A DNA stretch of 64,000 nt from Amblyomma americanum (GCF_052857255.1 NC_135504.1:138583121-138647120), one strand, 5' to 3'. Positions 1 to 10,865 are shown, numbered from the stretch's first letter. Program-made: numbers and translations. The notes: generated by a model not told the origin, from the sequence alone.

Positions 1-1814
1 TGCCGTCATGGACCTCCCATGGATCACCGACGCAAGGCTCCTGTCCTGCGTCTCGTTTCACGGTGCCCAGCTCGTGGTAGTCGTGACTCACCTCATGCCT
101 AGGAGTCGATTCCCTGCCGCTGCACGGGTGCTGGCCTCTATTCCTCCTTGCTCTTCCAGCCGCCGTGGTTTTTCGACACCGCGCCCGTCAAGATATTGCA
201 ACGCCACGTCTCTTGGACCTGCGTTCCATCTGGGCCACCGAAATTTTTCGCCGTACCCGAGATTCTCACGAACTGGTGATTCTGTGTGTATTGTAGTGCC
301 TGAGTTGTGTTTCAATTCATTATTCCTTTCATTATCTCAACAACCTCATTCCCGAACAACCATCAAGCAATTTTTGGGGGATAAAACAGCTTTTTTGTTT
401 TGTCGTTGAGTTTTTTTCTTTGAATCTGCTCGCCATAGCGTTTCCCTTCTGTAGGGAGATTGAATATAGCGAAACCTTGCTTATTGCTTTTAATTTCCAA
501 CACCTCACATTACAATTTCCCGCTTTCAATTAACTTATTGTGGCAGATGTTTTTAAAGCGAACTTTTTCGTTTCTTTTGCGAACAGCTTGCTGGTCTTGC
601 ATGCTCTGATCGCTGACCTCACAAGGGCTTACTTGCTGTGTGTCGTTTGCTGCGCGTTGACGCTTGTTTAATTGCTTGCATGGACATCGTGGACAGCGGT
701 CGGTCAAAAAGTTTTTATTGCTTAGCGTAATGAAATTCATTTTTGTATTTTGTATTTTTGTATTTTCGGAAGGCTTCAGCATAATCCGCAAGCTTAGTGA
801 ACCTTTGGAAAGGGGAATTGTTCGTGGCGCACGTAATCGGACTGTTGAGGAAACAGAAATCGATGAGCACACTTAGAAGAACGTAGTAGTAAGTGGTTTT
901 TATTGAAATAATAAAAAAAGGAAGGAAAAGATTTTTGCTAGCCCGGCATCTGCCATCAGTACTGAAGCATCGAGCTGGGGCAGCGGAAATAAATAGCAAG
1001 CAAAATGGAGAAATGAAATATCTCTATTCTGCCTGCTATCCTTTCTTTCCGGGTTATTCCTATGTTTGGGTGTGCTCGCTTTAGCAGCAAAGTGCTCCCG
1101 TCTGGGGAAAGCAGCATGTGTCGTGCATAGTTTCGCCAATATGCGCCATGAAGTTCTTTAAGCAGTCAGCATGTTGGTGGTTCATGATGGAAATGTACAG
1201 CGCAAATAAAGGCGTGCAACTGTTTGTTTCGAACCTCGGACCAGTATTTATAGCTGAAAAAAACAGGCAATTATCACACATGCGCAGCAGGTGGCACATT
1301 CATATGTTGGCCCAAATATAGCAGCTCTTTATCAATACGAGCAATAGATGGCTTGGCCACGCCGGACCCACCCAACCGATCTATCCTCTTAGCCTGTATG
1401 ATCTCTCGAGTCAATTGGCAAAGGTTTCTGGCGATAACAGAGTAATCTTGGTAAGCGGGCTGACACACGATATGCATCTGAATTGCTATCGTTTTCTTCT
1501 TCAGTGTTTTTCTTACATTGCCTACAGTGTGCGTCCAGAAGCCCACCTCGCCGTTCAGGCACAATATTGCAATGTCCTACATAGCCTTCCTACATGTCCT
1601 ACATAGCCCTTCCCACATTTCAGTGGGATGCTGTCGACAATGGAATGCGTACATTCTACGAATTTTGGTCGGTGCTTCTTTTTGCAGTTCGGATTCTTTA
1701 AATCACTGGGTCTAGAGAGCCTGCACAAATTTTGCAGCTTTTCGGGGGCAGAGAAAACAACTTTTACGTTCCCCCGTACGCCTATCTTTTTTTAGGCGAT
1801 GTTACAATAACAAA
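1..1814. other. Unassigned sequence
   Basis: No gene or repeat recognised. An open frame of 133 codons at 8-409 (+) has no domain I know, has a composition unlike a folded protein, and ends in AT-rich DNA, so I do not call it. The rest is AT-rich with frequent stops in all frames. It may hold old transposon debris, but I could not align it to anything else in the window. Confidence 0.5.
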
Positions 1815-1930
1815 CTGAATAAACTGTTGCAAGTCAGCGCTCGTGTGTTTCAGGTGTCTTCCTTGTGCCCTCGTCTTTGTTTGCACTGTACATTTCCTAC
1901 ATCTTCAGTGGTCAGGTACCGAATTCCGTA
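1815..1930 (+). repeat. PLE-type terminal module (AATAAAC...AGTCAGCGC)
   Basis: The segment begins GAATAAACTGTTGCAAGTCAG and continues with a TCTTCCTTGTGCCCTCGTC-like stretch. The same order of motifs (AATAAAC, then TTGnnAGTnnGCGC, then a Tn(C)GTCC-rich run) occurs at 19823-19890, 26833, 36318-36420 and 50409-50498 and, inverted, at 49680-49770. I infer a shared terminal or 5' region of a Penelope-like family. This copy has no recognisable inverted arm or TSD. Confidence 0.4.
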
Positions 1931-2094
1931 TGGTGTCAATGGAAATTCTTTTTTTAGGGTTCTTTGCAAAACATCCCTTAGAACATCGCATCCCAACAAT
2001 CCAAGAACATGTGGTCTACCGTCTCTGGTTTTCTACACAAGAGACAGTTTCATTTTCATGGAACAAAAAGGTCCTTTTCCGCTAGTAATTGGTT

Positions 2095-2375
2095 TAATAA
2101 TAATTGTTTTTTTGGGGGCGGGGGAAAGGAAATGGCGCAGTATCTGTCTCATATATCGTTGGACACCTGAACCGCGCCGTAAGGGAAGGGATAAGAGAGC
2201 CGTAAAGGAAGGGATAAGAGAGAGAGTGAAAGAAGAAAGGAAGAATTAGGTGCCGTAGTGGAGGGCTCCGGAATAATTTCGACCACCTGGGGATCTTTAA
2301 CGTGCACTGACATCGCACAGCACATGGGCGCCTTAGCGTTTTTCCTCCATAAAAACGCAGCCGCCGCGGTCGGGT
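2095..2375 (-). repeat. tRNA-derived SINE (Ruka-like), 5' truncated
   Basis: The plus strand reads the SINE backwards: the AT-rich 3' tail, CACCTGAACCGCGCC, GTGCCGTAGTGGAGGGCTCC, TCGACCACCTGGGGATC, and finally the start of the body at CCGCCGCGGTCGGGT. The tRNA-like head (A and B boxes) present in the copy at 51912-52211 is missing. A purine-rich GGGATAAGAGAG segment is tandemly repeated near 2190-2235. SINEs of this type are transcribed by RNA polymerase III and mobilised by LINE machinery. Confidence 0.85.
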
Positions 2376-4541
2376 AAATGCTTTTAATTTTAGGGTTCCT
2401 GTGTGTAATTTGAAAAAGAATGTTTTGGCGCGAGGTGCAACAATCACCCCCTTAACTCGTCTGAGAACGTCTTTCCCAGGGCTTTCACAGTATGTGGTTC
2501 TGTACAATGGCGCGGGGAACAACTGTTCAACAAGATCCTTTTATAGTAGCTTCTGCGTTACACTCGCTAAATACTCTAGAGAGAACCGCACTTGCAAAAT
2601 TCTGAACCACCACACCACCTCTTGCAGGAAGCGAGACACTGTACCTCCGATCATTTCACGAAGAGAGAATGAATTGCGGAATTACACTGGATAACATGAT
2701 TTGTATGAATGTTCGCATGGAGGCGTCATTTTGGTCCCGCAAGAAACAAAACCTTAAAACCACCTGCCGCATATATAGACACATTAGAGACAGCCACTAG
2801 GCTATCGCCACAAGCAAACACGCCTCGTGATGTTGTTGTTGTTGTTGCTGCCTTAGTGACATTGCACATACTCGAACTGCACGACACTCTCGCGCTGTGC
2901 ATTGCGTCGTATTAATTCAACTTTCTGCACGGTCCAGCGGCACTTGCGGCTCATCGTCTTCTTCTACCCAGCACAAATCCGCGCTTTCGCACTGATTCGA
3001 ATGTAATGAACATTCTCTGTAGCTTCGAAAATTCCAACATTTCAAAATTTCAAAATGTGGACCAACCCACCCCCGAAAATTGACCTTGCCCAATTTGCAT
3101 CATAGCCCATAGCCAACCATATTTGAGCGTGTCCGACACGATGGTGACCTTCATATTTGACCCCGCTCATTGCCAAAATGCACTCGCTCGACATTTAGGT
3201 ATAGCCATGGTCAAATACTGCGCAACCTTTTTTTTTCCAGTGCTTGCATTTGTAAGCCAAAAAAACTTGTGTATTCGCTAAAAGGGTGCTCAGGATGATA
3301 GGACACCATTTAGCATTTACTGTGCGTTCGCGAAGTTCCCCAGGAATGCAACGATTACCACTGCAGAATCGATCTATGTTGTTTACATAGCTGTGTACAA
3401 AAGTACTGCTCGTTCCTATGGCATAAACGGCTTAGTGAGCTCTACTGATCTTTTATATTATATACTCTTGCTCAAAAATTGTAGCTTTACTCGCTTACGC
3501 AGTACGATAAAACTCCAATAAGGGCCGATTAAGCGACCGCCTACTTGGGAAACGCTTGTCGTACGACCTGCGCTTTCCGCTAGTTGCATCTTTGTCCTTC
3601 GATGCTACCAATACTTAATTTTAAATCGCTTTATCTAGAAATTCGTTCGGGTATCATTTGAATAAAAGAAAACAGACAAATGTGTTGTCCACAGTCGACG
3701 ACTGCTGCTGGCTGCCTTCAGCATAATTGCTTAGCATATTGTCTCCGTGGCTAGCATTAAGTTTACAGGTTTAAAATTTTTAAACTTGCAGAATGTCATA
3801 CCAACTGGCGCACCAACGCACTCTTCTGGTTCCCACTAAGCTCACTATTAACACTACTATGCTGGGGGTCATTTGCCGTGGTGCGTCGTCATTGGTCTGG
3901 TTTGAAGAGCGGTGCGTCAGTGACAGCATCTACATACCAACCGGCCGGCACACCGACCGTCCATCGGCGTCGCATCTACGAAGTGTGACTGGAACCTGCT
4001 TAACCGTCGAAAATCTTACGTTACTCTCATCGCGTTTCGGCACCACTCACTTAGGTATGAGGGATAGCTGCTACTTCTACCGCCCACGAGAGTACAGAAG
4101 ACAAGAGACCCCGTTGCGCCGATTACAGCAATGATAGCAGCCGATCCTGCTCCATGTAGGCCCTCGTGACGCACGCGAGCATTGAATATTTAGATCGCGT
4201 CTTTTGGGACATAAAGCGCCCAGAGCTCTGAAATATTTGAGAGTGGATCATGAGCTCCTCTATTACTTACTTAATTACAAAACTGCAATATCAAGATCAA
4301 CCTTGTCATGACAACTTCAAGGTGGAGCTCAAGTGTCGCTACAATTTTGTAGTGAAAGGTACAGTAGGCTAGTCAGCGGCGCATTTCAGGTAAGCTTCGC
4401 TACTCACTACTGCGCATATGCCACTAGTTGCACCGAGCCACAGGTGTTTCACCACTGCGCCGTGCCTTTCCTCAAAATCCAATTTTCAGTTTTATAAATT
4501 CGTTGGTATATGGGCAAAGGAAATGTCGCAGTAGCTGTCGC
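2376..4541. other. Unassigned sequence
   Basis: No coding region supported. A frame at 3793-4134 begins with codons for MSYQLAH, resembling the MxYQLAQ start seen at the PLE-type ends elsewhere (26338, 36411), but it then has no recognisable domain. It may be a decayed PLE-derived end. A short TGTTGTTGTTG run lies near 2831. From about 4510 the sequence becomes SINE-like (GTCGCAGTAGCTGTCGCAC). Confidence 0.45.
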
Positions 4542-4745
4542 ACATCTCCGCGGGCGCCTGAACCGCACTGCGTTTTATAGAGGCAAAACGCTAAGGCGCC
4601 CTTGTACTGTGCGATGTCAGTGCGCGTTAAAGATAATTAATAATAATTAATTATCTTTAACGCGCACTGACATCGCACAGTACAAGGGCGCCTTAGCGTT
4701 TTGCCTCTATAAAACGCAGTGCGGTTCAGGCGCCCGCGGAGATGT
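4542..4745. repeat. Perfect 100-bp inverted repeat with 4-base loop
   Basis: Bases 4542-4641 are the exact reverse complement of 4646-4745; the loop is 4642-4645. I paired the arms end to end and found no mismatch. Each arm is a chimera of two SINE pieces: the 3' portion (GGGCGCCTGAACCGC) joined directly to the 5' body (GCGTTTTATAGAGGCAAAAC through GTCAGTGCGCGTTAAAGA), with the SINE middle missing. Transcribed or single-stranded, it would form a very stable hairpin. Confidence 0.95.
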
Positions 4746-4923
4746 TCCCCAGGTGGTCGAAATTATTCCGGAGCCCTCAACTACGGCTCCTCGCTCTTCC
4801 TTTCTTCTTTCATTCCCTCCTTTATTCCTTCCTTTACGGCGCGGTTCAGGTATCCACCGAGATATGAGACAGATACAGCGCCATTTCCTTTCCCCAAAAC
4901 CTAATTATTATTATTATTATTAT
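4746..4923 (+). repeat. SINE 3' half (+)
   Basis: It continues directly from the right arm of the inverted repeat: CCCCAGGTGGTCGAAATTAT, GGAGCCCTC, a C/T-rich tract, GCGCGGTTCAGGTATCCACC, TTTCCTTTCCCC and an (ATT)n tail. The 5' half is supplied, in the wrong orientation, by the palindrome. Confidence 0.85.
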
Positions 4924-5163
4924 GAACCGAGCCGGAAGAGAATGGATGAAGGGACTAAGAGAAGAAAGGAAGAAAGAGGTGCCGTAGTGGAGGACTCCGG
5001 AATAATTTCGACCACCTGGGGATATTTAATGTGCAGTGACATTGCACAGCACACAGGCGCCTTCGGGTTTCGCCTCCATCGAAACGCGGCCGCCGCAATG
5101 GGGTTAGAACCCGGGTAGTCCAGATAAGTACGTGAGCGCCGTAACCACTGAGCCACCGCGGTG
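4924..5163 (-). repeat. SINE with tRNA-like head (-), 3' truncated
   Basis: In plus orientation it runs from GAACCGAGCCGGAAG to CCACCGCGGTGAC. On the minus strand the head reads GTGGCTCAGTGGTTACGGCG (A-box region), followed by CCCGGGTTCTAACCCC (B-box region; the usual GGTTCGA is GGTTCTA here). The 3' end abuts the (ATT)n tail of the copy at 4746-4923, giving a tail-to-tail pair. Confidence 0.85.
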
Positions 5164-5190
5164 ACTATTTTCAATTTTCAATTCAATTTC

Positions 5191-5297
5191 CTCTCTCTTC
5201 CTTTATTTTCCTCCCTTCTTTATCCGTTCAATTACAGCGTGGTTCGGGCGTTCACCGAGATATGTGAGGCCGTTACTGCGCCGTTTCCTTTCCTCAA
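5191..5297 (+). repeat. SINE 3' fragment (+)
   Basis: A C/T-rich tract is followed by GCGTGGTTCGGGCGTTCACC, GAGATATGTGAG and CGTTTCCTTTCCTCAA, the degenerate 3' end of the same SINE. There is no head or body. Confidence 0.65.
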
Positions 5298-5309
5298 TGC
5301 GCAAACAAA

Positions 5310-5455
5310 ACAGTGAGCCGTCGCCGTTCATTGTGTTCATTGGCGTTGACAAATTTGTAAAGGCCGTTCCTTTCACGAAAGGGAAGGGGAAAAACTGACT
5401 CCTTCGGTAAGTGGACACCTCAATCTCGCTTTCGTGTACGTGGCGTTGGTGTAGA
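5310..5455 (-). repeat. Dispersed repeat X (-), partial
   Basis: The minus strand contains GAGATTGAGGTGTCCAC, GTCAACGCCAATGAACACAA and a GGCGACGG end. These motifs occur in the same order in the plus-strand copies at 5600-5905 and 25190-25480. The class is unknown; see the finding on repeat X. Confidence 0.6.
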
Positions 5456-5456
5456 A

Positions 5457-5563
5457 CTAATAATAAGAATAATTGGTTTTTGGGGAAAGGACATGGCACA
5501 GTATCTGTCTAGTATATGGGCGGACACCTGAACCGCGCCGTAAGAGAAGGGATAAAGGATGGA
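5457..5563 (-). repeat. SINE 3' fragment (-)
   Basis: AATAATTGGTTTTTGGGGAA, AAGGACATGGCACAGTATCT, GGACACCTGAACCGCGCCGT and a purine tract are the reversed 3' half of the Ruka-like SINE. It is truncated at 5563, where repeat X-type sequence takes over. Confidence 0.8.
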
Positions 5564-5599
5564 GTGCACTGCAAAGACCGGCTTTGCGTTCCGCGCATT

Positions 5600-5905
5600 G
5601 GATGATAGCGCGCCCACCCTGCCACCCTGGCAGGTGGCAGTTAATGGTTCTTCGCGAGAGGTTGGTCACCCAATGAACTCTGCGGCCTACTGCTGCAGCG
5701 GCGCGTGTCTGCCACAAATTTTTCAGAGCTAATACATGCAGCTACATATCTCGCTCTCTCTCACCTCCGTCACTACCTCAAAGCGCGATTCAGGTGTCCA
5801 CTGACCCAGGGAGCCACTTATGCGCCTTTCCTTTCCTCAATATCATCGGCGTCCAGAACCTTGTCAACGACAACGTCAATGAACGCAATCAACGCCGACA
5901 GCTTT
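5600..5905 (+). repeat. Dispersed repeat X (+)
   Basis: It shares a long collinear segment with 25190-25480: TTCGCGAGAGGTTGGTCACC, CTGCTGCAG, GCTAATACATGCAGC, AAAGCGCGATTCAGGTGTCC, ACTGACCCAGGGAGCCA, TATGCGCCTTTCC, and a GTCAATGAACGCAAT block. No open frame and no domain. The segment GCGCGATTCAGGTGTCCACT...GCGCCTTTCCTTTCCTCAA resembles the Ruka-like SINE 3' end, which suggests a related SINE sharing a 3' tail. Confidence 0.7.
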
Positions 5906-6439
5906 AGCTTTGTATATCCTGGATTAGCTGAGCTAATCAACATTCATTTTTTGTTCGCAGTTATTTGCCGACAGTCATTACCAAGTTTGTTATCTATGTT
6001 ATCATTCCTTCTTCTGCTTAGAATTTGGAGGGACGCATGTAGGTTTATCTCGCCTCCCTCTGTACAGCTCGAGCAGTGCGGTAGAAAAGTTTCGGAAGTT
6101 TTCTGTCCATATGATTGCTTTAGATGCGCACATGGATGCTGTATTAACTTCTTGCGATGGTTATGCGCAAAACCCAACCGAAAATGAAAAAATACGCTTA
6201 CTGCGCTCTGCAACTGAACTAACAGAGGAGTTGGGCGGGAGACAGCGCACCACGCTGAGAACTGTTCGCCGGTATCACCCCTCAGCGGCATGGTGGCGAC
6301 AGCATACGTCAAATCTGCGAATACCGAAGCTTCTCGTTCTGCCCGTGGTCATGGTAAAATAGAAAGAAAATGCACTGGATCTTTTCTGTCACAGGCGTGC
6401 CTTGGATTAAACGACTGAAGCAACTTTTGTATCCATCAG
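5906..6439. other. Unassigned sequence
   Basis: Nothing recognisable. Short open frames on both strands overlap each other and show no motif. The right end is the approximate 5' truncation point of the LINE that follows. Confidence 0.5.
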
Positions 6440-6449
6440 AAAAAGGGAC

Positions 6450-7482
6450 CTCTCGGTAACTGCGGCGCACTTGGCCAGCGTACGGATGTGTGCCCGGCTC
6501 CCACGCAATGCCGCTGTCCCGGCTCCGGCCAAGTTGAACCCCCTGGGGGCCACTCATGCACGCCTCAATGCAAGGTCTGCGGGAAAGCACACCTGACGGC
6601 GGAAAGAACGTGAAAGGCGCGCTTCCGCACCCCATACCTCGTCAAAAAGAGATACTGCATTGCAAAGCGAATTGCCGATGCAAACGCCAGTCAGACTCCC
6701 ACCAGCCAGGCTCCACCCCAACACCCCAGCCGCTCCAAGACCCGCAAGCCCCAGGCCCCGCGGCTCACATCGAAGTCCTTTCCGGTGCTGCAGACTGCCG
6801 CACCACAAGAGCCGTCGACCCCTAAAAAGCCGAAGGCCCGGTCCCGCTCCTGGACTTTAACCAGGCCACTACCACCTCCAGTCCCACTGAAGCCGCCTGC
6901 CCAGGCACCCGGCCGCTGCACCAGTGAGGTGAGCTGGGCAGGCGTAGTTTTAAAGGATTCCGCCAACCCCCTCTATGAAGAGTGGTACGTGTCCGCGCCC
7001 AGCTCCCCGCCCTCCAAACCACCAACCTCCGCCTCCGGGCACAGTTGCATGCTTACCAACAGGCCCAAACCCCAACCCCGGCGCCAGCGGCCCCAGCCGC
7101 TCCTACCTCCACTCTTCCACCGCCACATCTCCCTACTCGCGCACCGGCCAAGAAGCGGGCCGCAATCCCCCCTACCTCCCTGACCACACCGACCCCGACA
7201 GAGAGAACGCAAACCTGCCACCCAATTTCGAACAACTCATGGAGGCCAGAATTGAGGCCGCGGTGCAGACAGCCATCCAGGACTTCACTAATCAATTCGC
7301 CAGCCTCACTACCCGTTTAGACGAATTTTCTCGCCAAATTGACGAACGATTTGAGGAGCAAGAGGCTCGCCACGCGACTGCCTGTGCTGTCACGCGACCT
7401 AAAAAAATGCCCTGCTCCACACCATCGCCAACTTCTCAACAGCAAACGACCACTTCAATGATTGGCGAGACCACGCACTAGC
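6450..7482 (+). pseudogene. LINE ORF1 remnant (zinc knuckles, coiled coil)
   Basis: The translation at about 6460-6620 gives Cys/His clusters (RTDVCPAPTQCRCPG, then CTPQCKVCGKAHLTAERTC), matching the second and third knuckles of the ORF1 at 33831-35111. A proline-rich linker follows (to about 6960) with WAGVVLKDSANP. At 7240-7370 an amphipathic segment (MEARIEAAVQTAIQDF...LTTRLDEFSRQI) corresponds to the C-terminal coiled coil at 33600-33750. Known ORF1 proteins of this kind bind the LINE RNA. Frames change at least twice, so no intact product is expected. Confidence 0.75.
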
Positions 7483-7483
7483 C

Positions 7484-9310
7484 TTACCATCAAGCAGTGG
7501 AACTGTCGAGGCTTTGGTTCCAAGCCGGGGCTGCTTCACCACGTCCTAATTCGGGCAGACGGCCCCGATGTGCTCGCGCTGCCAGAGCCCTAAAATCTCC
7601 TCACCCTACCGAGCTACGTGCTCATCGTCCCCTTTTCTTCTACACCCCCTCGGGTTGCATTTCTGGTAAGCCGTGCGCTCACTACTATCATCCGCCCCTT
7701 AGAAGTCCCCGAAATAGATCTTCTCTCAATCGAACTCGTGTCGCAGGCACTTCGGGTGGCTGCATACGTTCAGGATGAAGAGACTAGTATCCCGAGTGCG
7801 CTTCGACCGACTATTCACGCTTGCCGAGTGAGGCGCACACAAATGCCCCTTGCTGATTGTAGCGGACTTCAACGCCCTGCACACGACCTGGGGCTACACA
7901 GTCGACCCCCCCGCCCCAAAGGGCGCAGGGTATGACTCGCAGCTCAGCAGGCCGGCTTCTCCCTTCTCACAGGCCCCACCACCGCTACTCCCAACGGCAA
8001 CAGCGTCTGCACACACTACTCCTGACCTCACCTTAACCCACCACATCCCTCAGTGTGCGTGGTGTAACAAACAGGAGAATTTGGGTAGTGATCAATACAT
8101 CATCGAAACTCTCTTACAAGCAGGCAAAACACGTAGACCCCCTGGTGATGCGACCATCTCGAAGTGAGAGTCGTTCCGCACCTCCCGATCAGCCCGCACT
8201 CTAGGCACAATCTCAGACAGCTACTTGGTGCGACCAACTCCAGCGTGACGACCGCGCCGTGACTCGCCCCCTCCCACAGGACAGCCCTGCAGACGCGATG
8301 GATTCCCATTTCCCCTCCGTAAACCACCCTGACTACGCAGGCTCCCCAACGACCTTCTGGACCAACCGATCACCGAGGCGCAAGTGAGGGCAGAACTTTA
8401 GTGCCTCAACGCGTCCTGAGCTCCGGGCCCCGATGCAGTGCACAGCTAGTCACTCCGGTACCTCAATTCCCCCTCCGTGAAAGCCATAACCGACTACTTC
8501 AACGTATGATGGATGCGCGGTGCCCTCCTACCTCAGGGGAAAGGCGCCAAAGTCGTCTTTATTCCCAAATCCGGCAAACCACTTATCCCCGCTAACCTCC
8601 GTGCCATCTTTCTTACGTCGTGTGTGGGCAAGGTCTTAGAGCACATTCTCCAAACCCGGCTCAGCCGGTATTTGGAGAACAACAAACTTATGCCTTTGTG
8701 CATGTTTGTTTTCCGCCCGGGCTTATCCGCCCAGGACATCTTTCTACAACTCAAGCGCCACATCCTTGACTACCCCGAAAGTGACGCCAAGGCTATCCTC
8801 GGCGTCGACCTAACAAAAGTTTTGGACAACGTCACCCACGCGGCCATCCTAGAAGACCTCCACGCCCTGGAAGTAGGCCCGCAGATGCACAATTACGTCT
8901 TCGATTTCCTCTCCGAACGCACAGCCGCACTCAACGTGGGCGACCACCTGCCCTCCAGTGTCTTCCTGGGAGCACGGGGCACTCTTCAGGGTTCCTTACT
9001 GTCTCCTATTCCCTTTAAAATAACCCTTCTCGAACTGCCCCACCAACTCGCCCAAATACCCGAAATAGATTTCGGCCTCTATGCTGACGATATCACTGTC
9101 TGTCCTAATCGAGGCAGTGATACCGGAAGAGCAGAAAGTTGGGCTAGTTGGTTGATATGCATACTGAAGAAGGCGGCGCTGATAAACGAGGACAAGCGAG
9201 ACAAACCAAGACGAGCGCTCTTCTTTGGTTATCTCGCCGGACCTCGCTTTTCCGCGCCAGCTTCTTCGCTATGCAGTGATACCGGCATGTAACACAACCT
9301 AAAATCGGCC
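7484..9310 (+). pseudogene. LINE ORF2 remnant: AP endonuclease and reverse transcriptase
   Basis: The endonuclease begins TIKQWNCRGF at about 7490; VADFNALHTTWGY near 7855 is the catalytic DFN region; the SDQ near 8090 corresponds to the usual SDH. The RT runs from about 8513: GKPLIPANLRAIFLTSCVGK (fingers; normally LRPISLTS), LGVDLTKVLDNV (palm; normally DLKGAFDNV), RGTLQGSLLSP and LYADDITV at about 9081. The YADD catalytic motif is retained although the frame is lost at the 9127 insertion and in the endonuclease. It is a 5'-to-3' fossil, not a gene. Confidence 0.85.
9127..9272 (-). mobile_element. 146-bp PLE-like terminal insertion with 13-bp TSD
   Basis: GCAGTGATACCGG stands at 9114-9126 and again at 9273-9285, flanking a 146-bp insert that splits the LINE RT. 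The insert starts AAGAGCAGAAAGTTGGGCTA and GTTGGT, then CTGAAGAAGGCGGCGCTGAT; its other end reads CCAGCTTCTTCGCTAT, so the two halves form imperfect inverted arms. The same head and architecture recur at 19639-19905 and 49631-50496. Strand is given so that the ACCAACTAGCCCAACTT end is 3'. Confidence 0.8.
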
Positions 9311-10865
9311 CACTAAACATGATCGACTATTGCGCTCGCTCGCGCCGTCTTCCCCTTCCAAAATAAGAACTCTTCCTCTACCGCCTCAGGCCGCACCACC
9401 CCGCCAACGCTCCCATCTCACTCCCTCTAGAAAACCCCCCAATTCCACTGGTATTCAAGATTCGCATCCTGGGCCTCATCCTTCACTCCCACGCCGCGCA
9501 TGGCAACGCCATCCAGTCTCTCCAGACCCAAGTCCAGCAATACACTCGTCTCATTCGGGGCGTGGCGAACCGGCGCCCGGGTCTGCGAGAGCGGAACACT
9601 CTCCGCCTTACCCAAGCCTACATCACGAGCCGCACGGTGTACTCATTCCCCTACCTCCCCTTAAAGCAGAAGAAGCTTGACCGCATCAACATGCTCCTCA
9701 GAAGCTGCACGAAGGTCGCCCTCCGCCTCCCCCCCCCCCCCCCCCCGCACCACTACAGTCCGGCTCCTTATCTTCAGCACTCACAACACGTTTGAGGAGC
9801 TGGCAGAAGTCACCCTAACCGCACAGGTGGCTCGATTTTCGGGTACCGCGGCAGGCCGCACTCTACTCTGCCAGTTACGCATCGCCCCGATCAGCCATCC
9901 TACCTACAGACCTACGCTCCCATCTCATTATCCTTCCCATCCCTATGAACACGCATCCCGAGCACGGCGGAGAACGCAGGGCAGCCCGCGCCAAAGCCCT
10001 GCACAAGCTGTACGGCAACACTTCTGAGGTAGCCTACGTGGACGCGGCAGGTACTCGTCGGGCTCCCGCATGGTTCTCGCCGTCGCTAATAATCAGGCCC
10101 GATTAATCGCATCAGGAACCGTCACCACGGACGGATCGGAAATTGCAGAGGAAGGGGCCATTGCCCTCGCTCTGAGCTCCACCTCTGCCACCAAATTTCT
10201 CTCCGATTCAAACTCCGCCCTATAAAGTTACGCCAAAGACCGGATATTCCGCACCGCGGCTCGGCTTCTACGCTTCTGAACCCCATCCACCCTGTAACCC
10301 TTATTTGGACACCCGCGCAGGCAGGCCTCCCGGGTAACGAGGAGGTCCACTTCCTCGCCTGAGGTCTCACTTTCCGGGCTGGAGTTGGACCCGCTCCCCA
10401 TCCCAGGAGCGTCTGCTTACGCTCAGATATATTCTTACCTACTACCGAGATAACCGGCGCGTTTACGCACCGCCGGCTCCCCCCTTACCGTTACCTAGGC
10501 CTGCCACTAGCGCCGAATCTAGACCCCGAACTGCTATTTGCCCTATTCTGCTTCATGCTCACTACTCCGATCAATTCTTTTCTTCTCGTAAGCTCTGCGG
10601 GAAATCGGGTGACTTCCTTCAAGTCGTCCTCACATGTCCTACCTTCCAACATCCTCCATCCCCAACCACGGCGGATTCATACTGGGAGACTCTCCTGGCC
10701 AGCTCCACTGCTGCTGTCCAGCGCCCGATAATTATTGACGCCCTGAAGTGGATAACTCTCCAAGGGCTGTCCTTTGCCCTATGAGGGCAGCTCCTTAAGG
10801 GTTGCCTCGTGCCATGTTAGGGGGTTTGCCCCCTCTGTATTGCTTGGCAATAAATGCTTTCCACC
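9286..10865 (+). pseudogene. LINE ORF2 3' part: RT thumb, RNase H, 3' UTR
   Basis: From about 9550 the frame resembles the RT thumb of the intact relative (GVANRRPGLRERNTLRLTQA, then SRTVYSFPYL). At 10025-10220 the RNase H is recognisable: AYVDAAG (first Asp), AEEGAIALAL (Glu) and FLSDSNSA (second Asp). WTPAQAGLPGNE near 10310 is the fourth motif. Stops and frameshifts interrupt it. The 3' UTR ends near 10865 with CAATAAATGC and CCACC-type repeats, comparable with the AGTTTTTCACACACA end at 29726. Confidence 0.8.
9727..9745 (+). repeat. Poly-C run (19 C)
   Basis: An uninterrupted run of 19 cytosines inside the LINE remnant, in what was RT-thumb coding sequence. It could be true slippage or an assembly length error. 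Confidence 0.9.

Larger units (their letters stand above)
6440..10865 (+). mobile_element. Decayed RNase H-bearing LINE (I/R1-like), 5' truncated
   Basis: In order on the plus strand: ORF1 zinc-knuckle remnants, an ORF1 coiled coil, an AP endonuclease start (KQWNCRGFGSK), RT, RNase H, and a 3' end at CAATAAATGCTTTCCACC. The same order and many of the same residues appear in the far better preserved minus-strand element at 29726-35383, so both belong to one group. Every ORF is broken by stops and frameshifts. A 146-bp element is inserted in the RT (9127-9272). The 5' end is missing: only the distal part of ORF1 is present. Confidence 0.85.

Noticed and set aside
8..409. Open frame of 133 codons at the left edge
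   Set aside because: No domain, an overlapping frame on the other strand, and a low-complexity end; not enough to call a gene.
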